Shown here: positions 7,985 to 17,666 of the stretch, in pieces
Layout: each line of letters opens with the position of its first letter
Position numbering within the stretch: position 1 is the stretch's first letter
Source of the DNA: Anaerolineaceae bacterium
GTDB taxonomy: Bacteria; Chloroflexota; Anaerolineae; Aggregatilineales; Phototrophicaceae
NCBI GenBank assembly: GCA_016124855.1
Contig: WGMX01000020.1
Location: forward strand, 186,001-250,000
Direction: 5' to 3'
DNA length: 64,000 nucleotides
Made by a program: the position numbers and the translations under genes
The notes under the pieces: model-generated
What the model saw: the letters and a program-made list of their open reading frames with translations, nothing else
Databases searched by the model: none
Told to the model about the DNA's origin: nothing

Positions 7985-9454
7985 ATGTCTCGCAAGTGGT
8001 TATGGTTCATTATAGGATTATTGACCGTGATGGGTGCATCCATTGCTCCTGTCGCCGCGCAATCCGGTATTGTATGGAATACCGAGTTCTTCAATAACAA
8101 TATCTTGTACGGCAAGTCGATTGCCCAACGACAAGATAATGCAGTGGCATTCGATTGGGGCAATGGCGCGCCGCAATCGGGCATTAACGCGGATAACTTT
8201 AGCGCACGTTTTGGTACTGATCCGTTTTTCAACCAAGGAACCTACCGGTTTTGGGCATTGGCGGATGATCAAGTACGGGTGTGGGTCGATTACGGTCGTA
8301 CACCGTTGATCGACACATTCACTAACGCCTCGGTGGCGAAAATTGTTTCAGCCGATATCCAAATGGCGCAGGGCGTGCATCATATTCAGGTCGATTATGC
8401 CGAACAATCCGGCAATGCTTATGTGTTTGTGACATGGGCAAATCTGGCGACTAATCCCAGCGGTCCGAATTTCCCGCCCTTAAATAATTCAAATCCGGTT
8501 CCCGTCAGCGGCCCGTGGACCGCGCAGTATTTTTCTAATCCCAGCTTGTTTGGATCGCCCGCGCTTATTCAGAGCGAGGCTACACCCAGCCACGATTGGG
8601 GTTATGGTTCACCGACTGCCAGCATTCCATCCGATAACTTCTCGGCACGCTGGACGAGTGTGCAAACGCTGCCGGGTGGCACTTACCAACTGAGCGTAAA
8701 GGCTGACGATGGTGTGCGGGTGGCAGTGGATAACATCTATTATCTGAATGAGTGGCATTCCGCGACCGCACAAACCTATACGGTGAATGTCACACTTGCA
8801 CCGGGTCAGCATACCTTCCTCATCGAATACTATGAGGCCAGCGGCGTTGGATTTATGACCTATAACTTCGCGCTGTTGGGGGCAGGCGGCGGTGTTGCGA
8901 CACCTGTGCCAACTGTACCTCCGGTGATTACCGGCGCATATATGACGGTGACCGGTGCATACAAGTTGAATGTTCGCGCTACACCTGACCCGATTAACGG
9001 GGCAATTGTGACCAAGATTAACCGCTTAGAGTCGTATCCGATTGTCGGGCGCAATGCCAACACAACATGGTGGCAAATCAATGTCAACGGCATTATCGGT
9101 TGGGTGAATGCGCGCTTCGTGACGGCCTTTAACAGCGCAGGCGTACCCATCAGCAGCGGTGGTGTGGTTGTGCCGACAGCCACAGCGGTCGCCTTGAACT
9201 GCTCGACTGCCCCCGCACCGCGTTTAGCGGCTGGAAAGTATGCCCGTGTGACACCCGGCTTGCCGAACAACATTCGCGCTCAACCGGATAGCAACGCGGC
9301 ACTCATCGGGCAAATCCCGCCGGGAAGCATCTTCGCGGTGTTAAGTAACGCGACCTGCTCCAGCGGCCTGTACTGGTATCAGGTTAACTACAACGGTGTC
9401 GTTGGCTGGACACCGGAAGGCGGCAGTGGTCAGTATTGGGTTGAGCCGCTCTAA
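7985..9454 (+). CDS. Secreted protein with two PA14-like and two SH3b domains
   Basis: 489 residues from the ATG at 7985, chosen because AAGGAG lies 9 bases upstream and a signal peptide follows at once (hydrophobic 6-24, cleavage near AAQS). Two repeats of about 120 residues (about 29-150 and 175-300) share DNFSAR, ADD-x-VRV and D-W-G-Y/N-G motifs typical of PA14 carbohydrate-binding modules. A Thr/Pro linker is followed by two bacterial SH3 domains (about 320-385 and 415-485, with LNVRATPD and NIRAQPD), which usually bind peptidoglycan. No catalytic domain is present. It is probably an extracellular adhesin or wall-binding protein. A TATAAT lies at 7933-7938, without a clear -35 box. Confidence 0.85.
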   Translation: MSRKWLWFIIGLLTVMGASIAPVAAQSGIVWNTEFFNNNILYGKSIAQRQDNAVAFDWGNGAPQSGINADNFSARFGTDPFFNQGTYRFWALADDQVRVWVDYGRTPLIDTFTNASVAKIVSADIQMAQGVHHIQVDYAEQSGNAYVFVTWANLATNPSGPNFPPLNNSNPVPVSGPWTAQYFSNPSLFGSPALIQSEATPSHDWGYGSPTASIPSDNFSARWTSVQTLPGGTYQLSVKADDGVRVAVDNIYYLNEWHSATAQTYTVNVTLAPGQHTFLIEYYEASGVGFMTYNFALLGAGGGVATPVPTVPPVITGAYMTVTGAYKLNVRATPDPINGAIVTKINRLESYPIVGRNANTTWWQINVNGIIGWVNARFVTAFNSAGVPISSGGVVVPTATAVALNCSTAPAPRLAAGKYARVTPGLPNNIRAQPDSNAALIGQIPPGSIFAVLSNATCSSGLYWYQVNYNGVVGWTPEGGSGQYWVEPL

Positions 9455-9478
9455 GTTCGAGACAAGGATAGTCACTAA

Positions 9479-9504
9479 GGACACGGTGAAAGCTGTGTCC
9501 ATTT
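9479..9504. terminator. Hairpin between convergent genes
   Basis: GGACACGG (9479-9486) and CTGTGTCC (9493-9500) pair over 8 bp with one G-U, followed by ATTTAATTT. It lies between the PA14-SH3b gene and the convergent deacetylase gene and probably ends the plus-strand transcript. Confidence 0.6.
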
Positions 9505-9507
9505 AAT

Positions 9508-10368
9508 TTATGGTTTTCGTTTCCATAATGTCTGAATGGGTTTGTAGTCTAGTAAAATAATCCCTTCTTGTTGAATAACTTTTCTTGCTTCAGGTGACGT
9601 GACGAACTCAAAATCGGCTTGGCGTATGTGCCAACTGTAGGGTTCAATCGCTTGCAATTCGCTGTTTCCAAGACCGGGGTGAACCGCCCATTCATTTAGA
9701 CCTGCGGGTAACTCACGCAGCAAGCGGCTGAATGAGGCCGATTTAGTGGCGGTATCTAAACTGTAACTGTCGAGGAAGTCGTAGTCATTTGTGGGCAAAC
9801 CCTGTGCTTGAGCTTTTTCGATTAATGGTCGCTCACGGACGCGTAACCCAAGCCCGTATTCTCTCGCTAGCATAAACATGACATCGAATACCTCAGGTTT
9901 CTTGGCAATGCGAAAGGAATGCCAATCGAGATGGCTTGGCTTGAGATTGGCTGTTAAGACCGTTTCGATTTGTGCCCTAAATTCCACTTCTAGCTCATCC
10001 AGTTTGACTTGGGCGGCAAATTCATCCATGCGTTCAAAAGTATAAAAATATCCCGTCTCATCCACTAATGACGAAACTTTATCCCTGCAAGTCAACGGCC
10101 TCCAAGGATATGCAGGCGAATCACAAATGAAGGTCAGATGAATGCCGAAAGCGATAGCCGGATTTTCTGCGAGTAAGCGCATGGCATACGATGCCCAAGG
10201 GCAGGGAACCATCACGGTTGTGGAGGTGACTACACCTTGTTGCAGGCTGCGAAAAATTGCTTCAGTAACCGAGTGACACATCCCAAAATCATCGGCGTTG
10301 ATAATCAATAAGCGGGCATCGTTGGGATAACCGAGTAATTTATTGGTTTGGCTTTTGTGAGACATCAT
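9508..10368 (-). CDS. YdjC/ChbG-type carbohydrate deacetylase
   Basis: 286 residues. The metal-binding DDFG (26-29), H77 in GIHLTF, and H146/H150 in HLDWH are the hallmarks of YdjC (ChbG/HpnK) proteins, which remove N-acetyl groups from chito-oligosaccharides or hopanoid head groups. The usual H-x-D-x-H-x-H motif is varied (HLDWHSF). The start is one of two adjacent ATG codons preceded by GAGGA. It is a cytosolic enzyme without signal peptide. Its neighbours (a secreted PA14 protein convergent, a transporter divergent) do not fix the substrate. Confidence 0.85.
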   Translation of the reverse strand: MMSHKSQTNKLLGYPNDARLLIINADDFGMCHSVTEAIFRSLQQGVVTSTTVMVPCPWASYAMRLLAENPAIAFGIHLTFICDSPAYPWRPLTCRDKVSSLVDETGYFYTFERMDEFAAQVKLDELEVEFRAQIETVLTANLKPSHLDWHSFRIAKKPEVFDVMFMLAREYGLGLRVRERPLIEKAQAQGLPTNDYDFLDSYSLDTATKSASFSRLLRELPAGLNEWAVHPGLGNSELQAIEPYSWHIRQADFEFVTSPEARKVIQQEGIILLDYKPIQTLWKRKP

Positions 10369-10498
10369 ATGAAATTCCTCAAGTTAAATCATGGCAATAA
10401 ACGGATATTTTCGGCGGCTTATTTAGTTCTACAATGAATATCGTGGGGCGGTAAGCAACCGTCCTTTTTTGTTCGAGTCGTGTTTGTTCGGAGTTCAT

Positions 10499-11458
10499 GT
10501 GACAGCAGTTACGGTTACTAAGGCGCCTTCGCGAAATTGGCCTTTAATCGGATCATTCGCGGCGGTTTATATTATTTGGGGATCAACTTATCTCGCCATC
10601 CGCTACGCAGTCGATAGTTTGCCTCCTTTTTTGATGGCGGGTGTACGATTCGTGATTGCTGGCGCGATCCTGTACAGCTTCATGGCATCGCGCGGAACAG
10701 CCGCACCCAAGCGCATCCATTGGCGCTCGACATTGATTATAGGCGCTTTACTGCTGTTGGCCGGTAATGGTGGTGTTGTCTGGGCGGAACAGCGTGTGCC
10801 GTCCGGCATTGCTTCATTGATGGTGGCGATTGTGCCGCTGTGGATCGTACTGATTGATTGGCTGCGCCCCGGTGGATCGCGCCCGAGCCTGCCGGTTACG
10901 GTGGGAGTCTTGATCGGGTTAGTCGGCATCGGACTGCTGGTGTTGGGTAGTGACGAGAGCAGCCAACCGGTTGATTTAGCCGGAGTTTTCTCTATTCTCA
11001 TCGCGACGATTTGTTGGGCAAGCGGTACGTTTTATGCCCGAAGCGCGCCACTTTCATCCAGTTCATTACAAACAACAGCGATGGAGATGTTGTGCGGCGG
11101 CGGCTTGCTGCTCCTCGTTGGCACAGTCTCCGGTGAATGGGGACGGCTTGACTTGACGAAAGTCACGCTGCCTTCGGTGGTAGCGTTGATTTACCTGATT
11201 GTTTTCGGGGCGTTGGTGGCTTATACCGGTTATACCTACCTGATAAATCATGCGACGCCGGCTAGAGCCGCGACTTATGCCTATGTTAATCCAGTGGTGG
11301 CGGTGTTTCTCGGTTGGTTGTTTCGTGGCGAACCTCTCACCATTAAAACACTGATTGCGGCGGCGATTATTGTTGGTTCAGTCGTCATTATCACCACCTA
11401 TAACAGCAAACGTTCTACTAAAACGGAAACCGTCGTGGTGCAAGCCGGTGAAGCCTGA
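10499..11458 (+). CDS. EamA/DMT-family transporter (first of a tandem pair)
   Basis: About 319 residues with ten hydrophobic segments in two EamA repeats, each beginning with the family pattern (GSTYLAIR in the first, ATYAYVNPVVA in the second). The family exports amino acids, nucleosides or drugs from the cytoplasm. The start is unclear: there is no ATG, and the GTG at 10499 with GGAG 5 bases upstream is preferred over the TTG at 10469. The gene 90 bases downstream is a clear paralogue, so this is a tandem duplication. Confidence 0.85.
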   Translation: MTAVTVTKAPSRNWPLIGSFAAVYIIWGSTYLAIRYAVDSLPPFLMAGVRFVIAGAILYSFMASRGTAAPKRIHWRSTLIIGALLLLAGNGGVVWAEQRVPSGIASLMVAIVPLWIVLIDWLRPGGSRPSLPVTVGVLIGLVGIGLLVLGSDESSQPVDLAGVFSILIATICWASGTFYARSAPLSSSSLQTTAMEMLCGGGLLLLVGTVSGEWGRLDLTKVTLPSVVALIYLIVFGALVAYTGYTYLINHATPARAATYAYVNPVVAVFLGWLFRGEPLTIKTLIAAAIIVGSVVIITTYNSKRSTKTETVVVQAGEA

Positions 11459-11550
11459 TTTACACTTAATTGGACTCATCTGACCATACCTACTAAAGCG
11501 GGCGCATCTGTTAGAATGAAATCATCCGATTGACGAAGGAAGTTTCATTC

Positions 11551-12525
11551 ATGTCTGCTGCCCGCTCCTCTGCACCTCTGTGGCGTGTCATTATCTCGTT
11601 CATGGCAATTTACTTTTTGTGGGGTGGCAGCTTCCTCGCTATCCGCATCTCGCTCGAAACCATACCTCCCTTGATGATCTCGTGTATTCGCTTTATCTGC
11701 GCGGGCGTTATCTTGATGGTTGTGGCGTGGCGCAGCGGGGCGAAGATGCCTACCAAGGCACAGTGGCGCTCGGCGGCGTTATTGGGCTTCCTGATGTTCT
11801 TCGCGGCGAACAGCACACTGGTTAAAGGCGAAGAAACCGTGCCTTCCGGTTTGGCGGCTGTGTTATATGCGACTCTGCCCTTGTGGGTAGCGGTCATCGG
11901 TTGGCTGTGGCAGGGCGAGGCCAGACCCACAGGACGCTCATTAGTCGGGCTGGTATTGGGCTTCGTCGGTGTGGTGATGATGTTTGGCACAGACGGCAAG
12001 GGTATCGACCCGTTTGGCGGGTTGTTAGTGCTGGGCTCGGCTGTTTTTTGGGCAGTGGGTTCACTGCTTTCGCGGCGGGTGGACAAGCCCGAATCGTCGG
12101 CGTTGGCTTCGGGCATGAATCTGTTTTGCAGCGGGATTATGTTCTTAGTCGCGAGTACGATTGCGGGTGAGCCAAGCCGTTGGAATCTAGCCACAGTTTC
12201 AAGTCAATCCATTTTGTCGGTGGCTTATTTAATTGTGGGTTCGTCGGTCATTGCCTTTAGCTGTTATATGTGGCTCTTGAGCGTGACCGCGCCGAACCGC
12301 GTGGCGACTTATGCTTATGTAAATCCGGTAGTCGCGCTGTTTATTGGAGCGCTGGCAGGCGAAACGCTAAACCCGCGTGAACTACTGGCAGCAATGGTGA
12401 TTGTGGTGGCGGTGGCGCTGATTACCAGTGCCCGACCCAAAGTGGTAGCGACTGACAGCACGATTGCAGGCGGGAGCGTACGTTCCCGTTTGAAGGCGCT
12501 GGCGAGTTGGGGACGCGCCTCATGA
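11551..12525 (+). CDS. EamA/DMT-family transporter (second of a tandem pair)
   Basis: 324 residues, ten predicted membrane helices, two EamA domains. It shares GGSFLAIR, PSGLAA-x-L-Y-A and ATYAYVNPVVA with the preceding transporter. The ATG at 11551 is chosen because GAAGGAAG lies 8 bases upstream; the longer TTG start at 11530 would overlap that site. The last codons overlap the next gene by ATGA, so the two are translationally coupled. Substrate unknown. Confidence 0.87.
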   Translation: MSAARSSAPLWRVIISFMAIYFLWGGSFLAIRISLETIPPLMISCIRFICAGVILMVVAWRSGAKMPTKAQWRSAALLGFLMFFAANSTLVKGEETVPSGLAAVLYATLPLWVAVIGWLWQGEARPTGRSLVGLVLGFVGVVMMFGTDGKGIDPFGGLLVLGSAVFWAVGSLLSRRVDKPESSALASGMNLFCSGIMFLVASTIAGEPSRWNLATVSSQSILSVAYLIVGSSVIAFSCYMWLLSVTAPNRVATYAYVNPVVALFIGALAGETLNPRELLAAMVIVVAVALITSARPKVVATDSTIAGGSVRSRLKALASWGRAS

Positions 12526-12932
12526 CCAGCGGCTATTCGGGCAAGCCGTTGGTACAGAAATTGGGCATCAAAGCCGGTCAGCGTATCCTAATCTTTAACG
12601 CTCCAGAGGGCTACTTTGCGACATTGGGTGAACTGCCTGATGGTGTAGAAATGGCTCATGACCACGAACTCCCTCCATTTGACCTCATCCAAATTTTCTG
12701 TACCGAGCGTAAGGATTATGAGGCCTTTTTCCCTGTCCTACGCGATGCGTTAACGACTGCCGGAATGCTGTGGGTGTCGTGGCCGAAGAAGGCGGCGAAG
12801 ATGAATACCGACCTTGACGAGAACTTGATCCGCGAGATCGGGCTTGCGAATGGTCTGGTGGATGTGAAGGTGATCGCGGTGGATGAGCGCTGGTCGGGTT
12901 TGAAGTTTGTGCGGCGGCTCAAGGATCGGTAA
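12522..12932 (+). CDS. DUF3052-like protein
   Basis: 136 residues. It begins GYSGKPL-x-x-KLG and contains FNAPEGY and LWVSWPKKAAK, features of the DUF3052 family of small cytosolic proteins with no established activity. The start codon overlaps the stop of the transporter gene by four bases (ATGA), implying coupled translation. No ribosome binding site is needed or visible. Function unknown. Confidence 0.7.
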   Translation: MTSGYSGKPLVQKLGIKAGQRILIFNAPEGYFATLGELPDGVEMAHDHELPPFDLIQIFCTERKDYEAFFPVLRDALTTAGMLWVSWPKKAAKMNTDLDENLIREIGLANGLVDVKVIAVDERWSGLKFVRRLKDR

Positions 12933-13022
12933 AGAAGATTATCGAAAGAAACAAGCCAAGCCCCAGCCTAACCCTTTATCAGCAACATTCGCAGGCTAAA
13001 TAGTGTGTGGAGTATAAACGGG

Positions 13023-15290
13023 TTAATCAAATTCGAGGGAGCGCCAGTAGCGGTGGTAGGCGGCGGTTTCAGTGGCTAAAATTTTGAGACGTTCGGCATA
13101 AGCGCTGTCGGTGGTCGATGGCGCGGTAGAACGGTTGGTGATTTGATACATGTCCTCAGAGAAGGCTGTAACAACCAGTTCTGAATGCAGGTTGAACCAT
13201 TTAAGAGCCGTGCGAATCATGAGGTCGGTTTGTCCGGTGAGGGCGGCCAGTTCGCTGGCAGTTACCATGCCCTGCTTGTGGTTAATGGCATACTTGAGCA
13301 GTCCGGCGAGTTGAGTCAGCAGGGCTTTGGGGGCTTCGAACGGTGTGTGCTGACCGAAAAGAATGAGTGTTTGGGGCTGAACCTCGGCTTGCACAGCACT
13401 CCAAACGACGGAGTCCGGCGGCGCAGTCCAGACGACCAAGGTTTGTGCTTCGTGGAGATGATAACGATCTACACCGGCGATGTCGGTTGTGCCTTCGCGC
13501 CAGATGAGGGCTTCAGGGTAATCGGTTTGAACTTGCGCAAGTAAGGTCAACGGGTCAGTCTCGCGGCGATAATCAACAACGGTGAAGGTGTCTTCAGCGG
13601 CGGAGGCGAGATCAACCTGCGAGACACGGGCATCCAGCCATTCAATGAGGCTTTCACGCTTGCCATTGAAAACATTGGGTCGGACGGTGTAGGCGAGGTC
13701 GAACTTGGTTTGGGGAACAGCATTTACATCGCCGAACCACCAGATGACACGCTGTTCACTGCCATTATCATCGGCGAGGCGCAGTTCAATATGATCGCCA
13801 CGACTGCCAAGTGTGCGCCGACTTTTGACATGTAGATTACGGGTCGCAAGCGTAAGTGGTGGATTTCCATTGCCGAAAGGGGCGAGGCGGCCTATGTCCT
13901 CGGCAAAAGGCAGGTTGATTTCTGGCAGGCCGACAAAGGCATCAATGACAATCTGCGGCTCGACCGCGTTTGTGCCAAGCGCTTCACGGACAACTCCCGA
14001 AAGTCCACGACGGAATTCAAAAAGATTTTCGGCGGGAAGGCTGAGTCCGGCGGCCATGCTATGTCCACCGTAGGATTTGAGCAGCGCCGACTGTGACGTG
14101 ATGGCTTCGATAATATTGCATCCGGCGACTGAACGGGCTGATCCACTGAGCAGACCGTCATTTTCGGAGAGGAGGATGACGGGACAGGCGTAATCCTCAG
14201 CAAGACGACTAGCGACGATGCCGACGACTCCACTGTGCCAGCCTTCACCGGAAAGTACCAAAGCGGCGTACTTGAGCAGTGAGTCATCATCCTGTATTTT
14301 TTGCTGTGCGCCTTCGTAGACCTGACGCGTCAGAAAGCGGCGTTTCTGGTTTAGTCCCTCGAGTTCGTTGACACGCTCGGTGATGATGGTTTTATCGGAT
14401 GTGGTCAGCAGTTCGACGGCTGGATTGGCATCCGCCAAGCGTCCGAGGGCGTTCAGACGCGGGCCAATTGAAAAGCCAATATCACTTTCGGTGAGGTCAG
14501 GCGGATTGATTTCGGCGCGTTCGAGAATGGCCTGTATGCCGGGGCGTGGGCTGCTGCGCAAAATTTCGAGGCCGCGTTTCAGCCAGTAACGCGTATCATC
14601 CACCTGAACCATGACATCCGCGACGATGCCGAGCGCGACTAAGTCGAGCAAATGGTCAGTCGATTTGTCGCCATATAGGGCGCGGACGAGTTGATAAGCC
14701 GTGCCGACACCGGGAAGCTCACGCATGGGGTGACCTTCGGGCAGGCGCATAGGGTTGACGACCGCTTCGGCTTCGGGCAGCAGAAAGGGCAGCGCGTGAT
14801 GATCGGTAATGACCACATCGACGTGGTTCATGTGGGCGAGATGAACTGCCGGGTTAGCCGAGATACCTGTGTCACAGGTGAGAAGCAAGTCGATGCTGCC
14901 ATCAAGAAGGGTGGTGAGCGTCGGCAGATGGATGCCGTGTCCTTCGGTGAAACGGTTGGGAATGTGATACGTGACTTTCGCGCCTAGCTCTCGCAGCGCC
15001 GAGACGAGCAAAGCAGTTGAGGTTTGACCATCCACATCGAAGTCACCCCAGACGAGGATAGTTTGGCCCTCTTTGATGGACTGTTGAACACGACGAACGG
15101 CTAAATCCATATCCGGCAAATCATAGGGTGAGGCCGGAGCGTAATTCAATGGCGACAAAAATTGGTTGGCGGCCTGCGGGGTCGTGATCCCCTGCCGGAC
15201 GAGACGCTGCGCGACAACCGCGTGACCGCCGACGGCTTGTTGAAGGTCAGCGGGGATGGAGACGGAAACCGGATCAAGCCAGTGTTTCAT
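13023..15290 (-). CDS. recJ: Single-stranded-DNA-specific exonuclease RecJ
   Basis: 755 residues, longer than the ~570 of classical RecJ. The DHH phosphoesterase core shows DFDVDG at 83-88, CDTGISA at 139-145 and DHH at 163-165, followed by the DHHA1 domain (with GHSMAAGLSL around residue 415) and an OB-fold. The enzyme degrades single-stranded DNA 5' to 3' in recombination and mismatch repair. The last ~190 residues are an extra C-terminal region with a possible winged-helix segment (TASELAALTGQTDL). Motif I reads GDFDVDGQTS where DYDADG-x-T is more common. It is convergent with the DUF3052 gene. Confidence 0.92.
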   Translation of the reverse strand: MKHWLDPVSVSIPADLQQAVGGHAVVAQRLVRQGITTPQAANQFLSPLNYAPASPYDLPDMDLAVRRVQQSIKEGQTILVWGDFDVDGQTSTALLVSALRELGAKVTYHIPNRFTEGHGIHLPTLTTLLDGSIDLLLTCDTGISANPAVHLAHMNHVDVVITDHHALPFLLPEAEAVVNPMRLPEGHPMRELPGVGTAYQLVRALYGDKSTDHLLDLVALGIVADVMVQVDDTRYWLKRGLEILRSSPRPGIQAILERAEINPPDLTESDIGFSIGPRLNALGRLADANPAVELLTTSDKTIITERVNELEGLNQKRRFLTRQVYEGAQQKIQDDDSLLKYAALVLSGEGWHSGVVGIVASRLAEDYACPVILLSENDGLLSGSARSVAGCNIIEAITSQSALLKSYGGHSMAAGLSLPAENLFEFRRGLSGVVREALGTNAVEPQIVIDAFVGLPEINLPFAEDIGRLAPFGNGNPPLTLATRNLHVKSRRTLGSRGDHIELRLADDNGSEQRVIWWFGDVNAVPQTKFDLAYTVRPNVFNGKRESLIEWLDARVSQVDLASAAEDTFTVVDYRRETDPLTLLAQVQTDYPEALIWREGTTDIAGVDRYHLHEAQTLVVWTAPPDSVVWSAVQAEVQPQTLILFGQHTPFEAPKALLTQLAGLLKYAINHKQGMVTASELAALTGQTDLMIRTALKWFNLHSELVVTAFSEDMYQITNRSTAPSTTDSAYAERLKILATETAAYHRYWRSLEFD

Positions 15291-15486
15291 AAGCGGTCAG
15301 TTCAAAATCTTACATAACAAGTTACTTTCTCCTAGTGTACAGGGATGGGGAAAAGTTACAAGTTACAAGATGATATTAAGAGGAAAGTTACGCTTCTTCC
15401 GTTATTTTCATCCTGATTGAGATGTTTTCAGTGAAAATGTGGTTATGCTCCAATCAGGAACGGTTCAAGCGCTACCCCTTCACATT

Positions 15487-15516
15487 TTGCGCAACTTAAA
15501 TTAGCCTACTGATAAT
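15487..15516 (+). promoter_or_regulatory. Possible promoter of the GreA-like gene
   Basis: TTGCGC (15487-15492), an 18-base spacer and GATAAT (15511-15516) lie 56 bases before the chosen start codon. The match is moderate and no competing candidate was seen. Confidence 0.4.
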
Positions 15517-15571
15517 CGTTTCCCAAAATCGTGAGATCATGATTGTCTAGTAAGATGGGGGAGGTATGAAC

Positions 15572-16084
15572 ATGGCTGAGGAGCGAGAAATTTTCATCCT
15601 GACGCAGGAAGGTTACGACAATATCAAACGGCAGTTGGCGGAATTAGAAGCGGTTGAGAAAACGGAACGTGCCCAATTCGCAGACGCGGTGAATGATAAA
15701 GCTGGCGGTGATGACGATGATTCAGATGTGGCGGTTGAGTACGATGCCCGCATCCGCAAGGAACGCACTGAAGAGAAAATTGGTCACCTGCGCTTTATTT
15801 TGGAACGGGCGGAAATTTACAGAGATATTAACCCTGACAGGATTGATGTTGGTGAACGGGTGACTCTGTGGGATTTTGATGACGAGAATGTCATTCAGTT
15901 TGATGTGGTATCGAGCGCCGAAGTCACCACGCGCGTCGATGTGAACTCAAGCGTCAAAGACGCGTCTGATGCGTCGCCGATTGGTCAAGCGCTGCTGGGT
16001 AAGGCGGTGGGCGATATTGTCGAGGTGGAAACACCCGATGGAATCATGCGCTACGCCGTGCGCAAAATCGAGCCGATTCCATAA
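15572..16084 (+). CDS. GreA/GreB-family transcription elongation factor
   Basis: 170 residues: an N-terminal coiled coil (about 5-80) and a C-terminal FKBP-like domain with SPIGQALLGKAVGD. Gre factors enter the RNA polymerase secondary channel and rescue backtracked complexes. The coiled-coil tip has an unusual acidic run (GDDDDSD-V-A-V-E-Y) in place of the usual GD-L-S-E-N-A-E-Y, so the loop is two to three residues longer. The ATG at 15572 is preferred to that at 15566 because GGAGG sits 7 bases before it but only 1 base before the other. Confidence 0.88.
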   Translation: MAEEREIFILTQEGYDNIKRQLAELEAVEKTERAQFADAVNDKAGGDDDDSDVAVEYDARIRKERTEEKIGHLRFILERAEIYRDINPDRIDVGERVTLWDFDDENVIQFDVVSSAEVTTRVDVNSSVKDASDASPIGQALLGKAVGDIVEVETPDGIMRYAVRKIEPIP

Positions 16085-16221
16085 GGCAATGGGTATTAAG
16101 GCGAGTTGAAGGCTTCCACAAAAAATTTACGGATTATTCATGAGGGATAACACTTCGATTACAAATGTGCTCTACGATGTAATCCATAAGTCGAGAGCAA
16201 ATCAACAGAAGGAATACCCAA

Positions 16222-16746
16222 ATGAAAAGCATTCGTAACCTGATAATCGGTCTTGTTGTGGTGATGTCCGCCGCGTTATTGGTCATGCCGACTTTCGCGC
16301 AGGATAACACCGCTACGCCGAGCGCGCCAGCAGCCAACAGTGCGAAACAGCCGAAAACCCGCACGATTACCATAACACAGGAACAGATCAACAGCCGCCT
16401 TGAAAATCGACCGGGCGAGCGCTTCAAAGACCTGAGTATTGTGCTGGGGGAAAATCAGATTACTGTTTCCTTCACGACCAAGGGCAGTAAGAATGGTGAG
16501 GCAGGCAGGGCGATTGTGGCGGTTGTTTCGCCGGCGGTGGTTGATGGCAAGGTGAGCTGGTCATTCGCCAGCCTGACGATTGACGGGACGGCAGCGACCC
16601 AAGAACAAATGGATAAGCTGAAGGATCGTGTCGTCAAATTCATCGGTGGCAAGATCGAGAACCGCGAACGCCGCTTCAGCGTGAACAGCATCACCGTAGA
16701 CAGCAGCGCGATTACCATCACTTTGACACGCAATAAGAGCGCATAA
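16222..16746 (+). CDS. Small secreted protein of unknown function
   Basis: 174 residues with a clear signal peptide (hydrophobic 7-24, cleavage near FAQ). The mature part has a short Thr/Ala/Pro segment and then alternating beta-rich stretches, including ISIVLGEN-like and FSVNSITVDSSAITI patterns resembling lipid-binding or LmeA/DUF2993-like folds. That resemblance is weak. AAGGAA precedes the ATG by 7 bases. A strong terminator follows. No recognisable catalytic residue. Confidence 0.7.
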   Translation: MKSIRNLIIGLVVVMSAALLVMPTFAQDNTATPSAPAANSAKQPKTRTITITQEQINSRLENRPGERFKDLSIVLGENQITVSFTTKGSKNGEAGRAIVAVVSPAVVDGKVSWSFASLTIDGTAATQEQMDKLKDRVVKFIGGKIENRERRFSVNSITVDSSAITITLTRNKSA

Positions 16747-16763
16747 GTCAACAGAATTGCAAC

Positions 16764-16801
16764 AAAAAAGCCGCTTCCACTGGTTGTGGAGGCGGCTTTT
16801 T
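16764..16801. terminator. Strong bidirectional terminator
   Basis: The arms GCCGCTTCCAC (16770-16780) and GTGGAGGCGGC (16786-16796) pair over 11 bp with one G-U, flanked by six A on the left and five T on the right. It can end both the plus-strand small secreted protein gene and the minus-strand coiled-coil gene. Confidence 0.92.
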
Positions 16802-16841
16802 GTATGTGGCTCAAACAAGATTGCGCGCAAGCCAACAATGC

Positions 16842-17666
16842 CTATTGAAGCTGCAAACGTTGGGATTGAACCTCATCCAAGGCGCTGATGGTATCTTGCA
16901 AGCTGGAAACCTCGTCCTTAATTTCCAAGCGCAGCCGCTGCGCTTTGGAGCTATCCACTTCTTTTGTGCCGAGTAAGGACATTTGGGCGTAGATTGTACC
17001 GAGTGATGACAGGGTACTTTCGAGCTGAATTTCGGCACGTTTGACGCTGTTGACCGTCGCATCCAGATTATCCCGCTGCTGCATGAGGGTTTTAAGCTGC
17101 TCTTCCAGATCGCGCTTCACATTGGGGTCGGATTCAAGGCTGATGCGCTGAGATGTTTTCTTGATTTGTTCAGGAACCATCTTGCGGTCACGCTCGACAA
17201 GATCATTGTTGTCGAAAGCATCAATATGCAGCGCGAGGTCGTACATGTGTCCGATCCAGTCGTTGATGTCGGAGATGGTTTGCTGCATATTCGCGCGCAT
17301 TGCGCCCTGATGACGGGTCGCCAAGGTCATCATATTGCGACGATATTCCAAGGCGCTTTGTAAACGCTGGCGTGATACCGGACTGTGAATCTGGCTAAGA
17401 TCAAACTGGCCTTCAAAGGCTTTGGCGACGGCCTGAGTCGCGGCGTTTGGATCAGTCAAATTGGAGACGATAAACGCGGCTTCCGCCACGCCACCCAACA
17501 CCAACCAGAACCAATTTTGCCAGCCGGGGATATTGGTGATCTGCACCCCGAAGAATAATACCAGCGTCACTAACAAGGTCAGCCCTGTTTGCCAACTTAA
17601 AACAGCGTTGCGGAGGATTGCCCCAAACGCGCGCTGTTGTACCGGATCAAGTGAATTTCGTGACAT
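16842..17666 (-). CDS. Membrane-anchored coiled-coil protein next to PspA
   Basis: 274 residues from the ATG at 17666, preferred because GGAGAG lies 10 bases upstream. Two hydrophobic segments near the N-terminus (about 20-45 and 50-70) are followed by a long, charged, helical region (about 85-274) with heptad-like spacing. No family is recognised. It follows the PspA gene on the same strand with ~320 bases between them, and both are coiled-coil proteins of the envelope, so a role in the same membrane-stress response is plausible but inferred. Confidence 0.75.
   Translation of the reverse strand: MSRNSLDPVQQRAFGAILRNAVLSWQTGLTLLVTLVLFFGVQITNIPGWQNWFWLVLGGVAEAAFIVSNLTDPNAATQAVAKAFEGQFDLSQIHSPVSRQRLQSALEYRRNMMTLATRHQGAMRANMQQTISDINDWIGHMYDLALHIDAFDNNDLVERDRKMVPEQIKKTSQRISLESDPNVKRDLEEQLKTLMQQRDNLDATVNSVKRAEIQLESTLSSLGTIYAQMSLLGTKEVDSSKAQRLRLEIKDEVSSLQDTISALDEVQSQRLQLQ

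Noticed and set aside
11610..12194. Minus-strand 194-codon frame over the second EamA gene
   Set aside because: Antisense to a ten-helix transporter with clear motifs; Ser/Pro-rich translation without a family.
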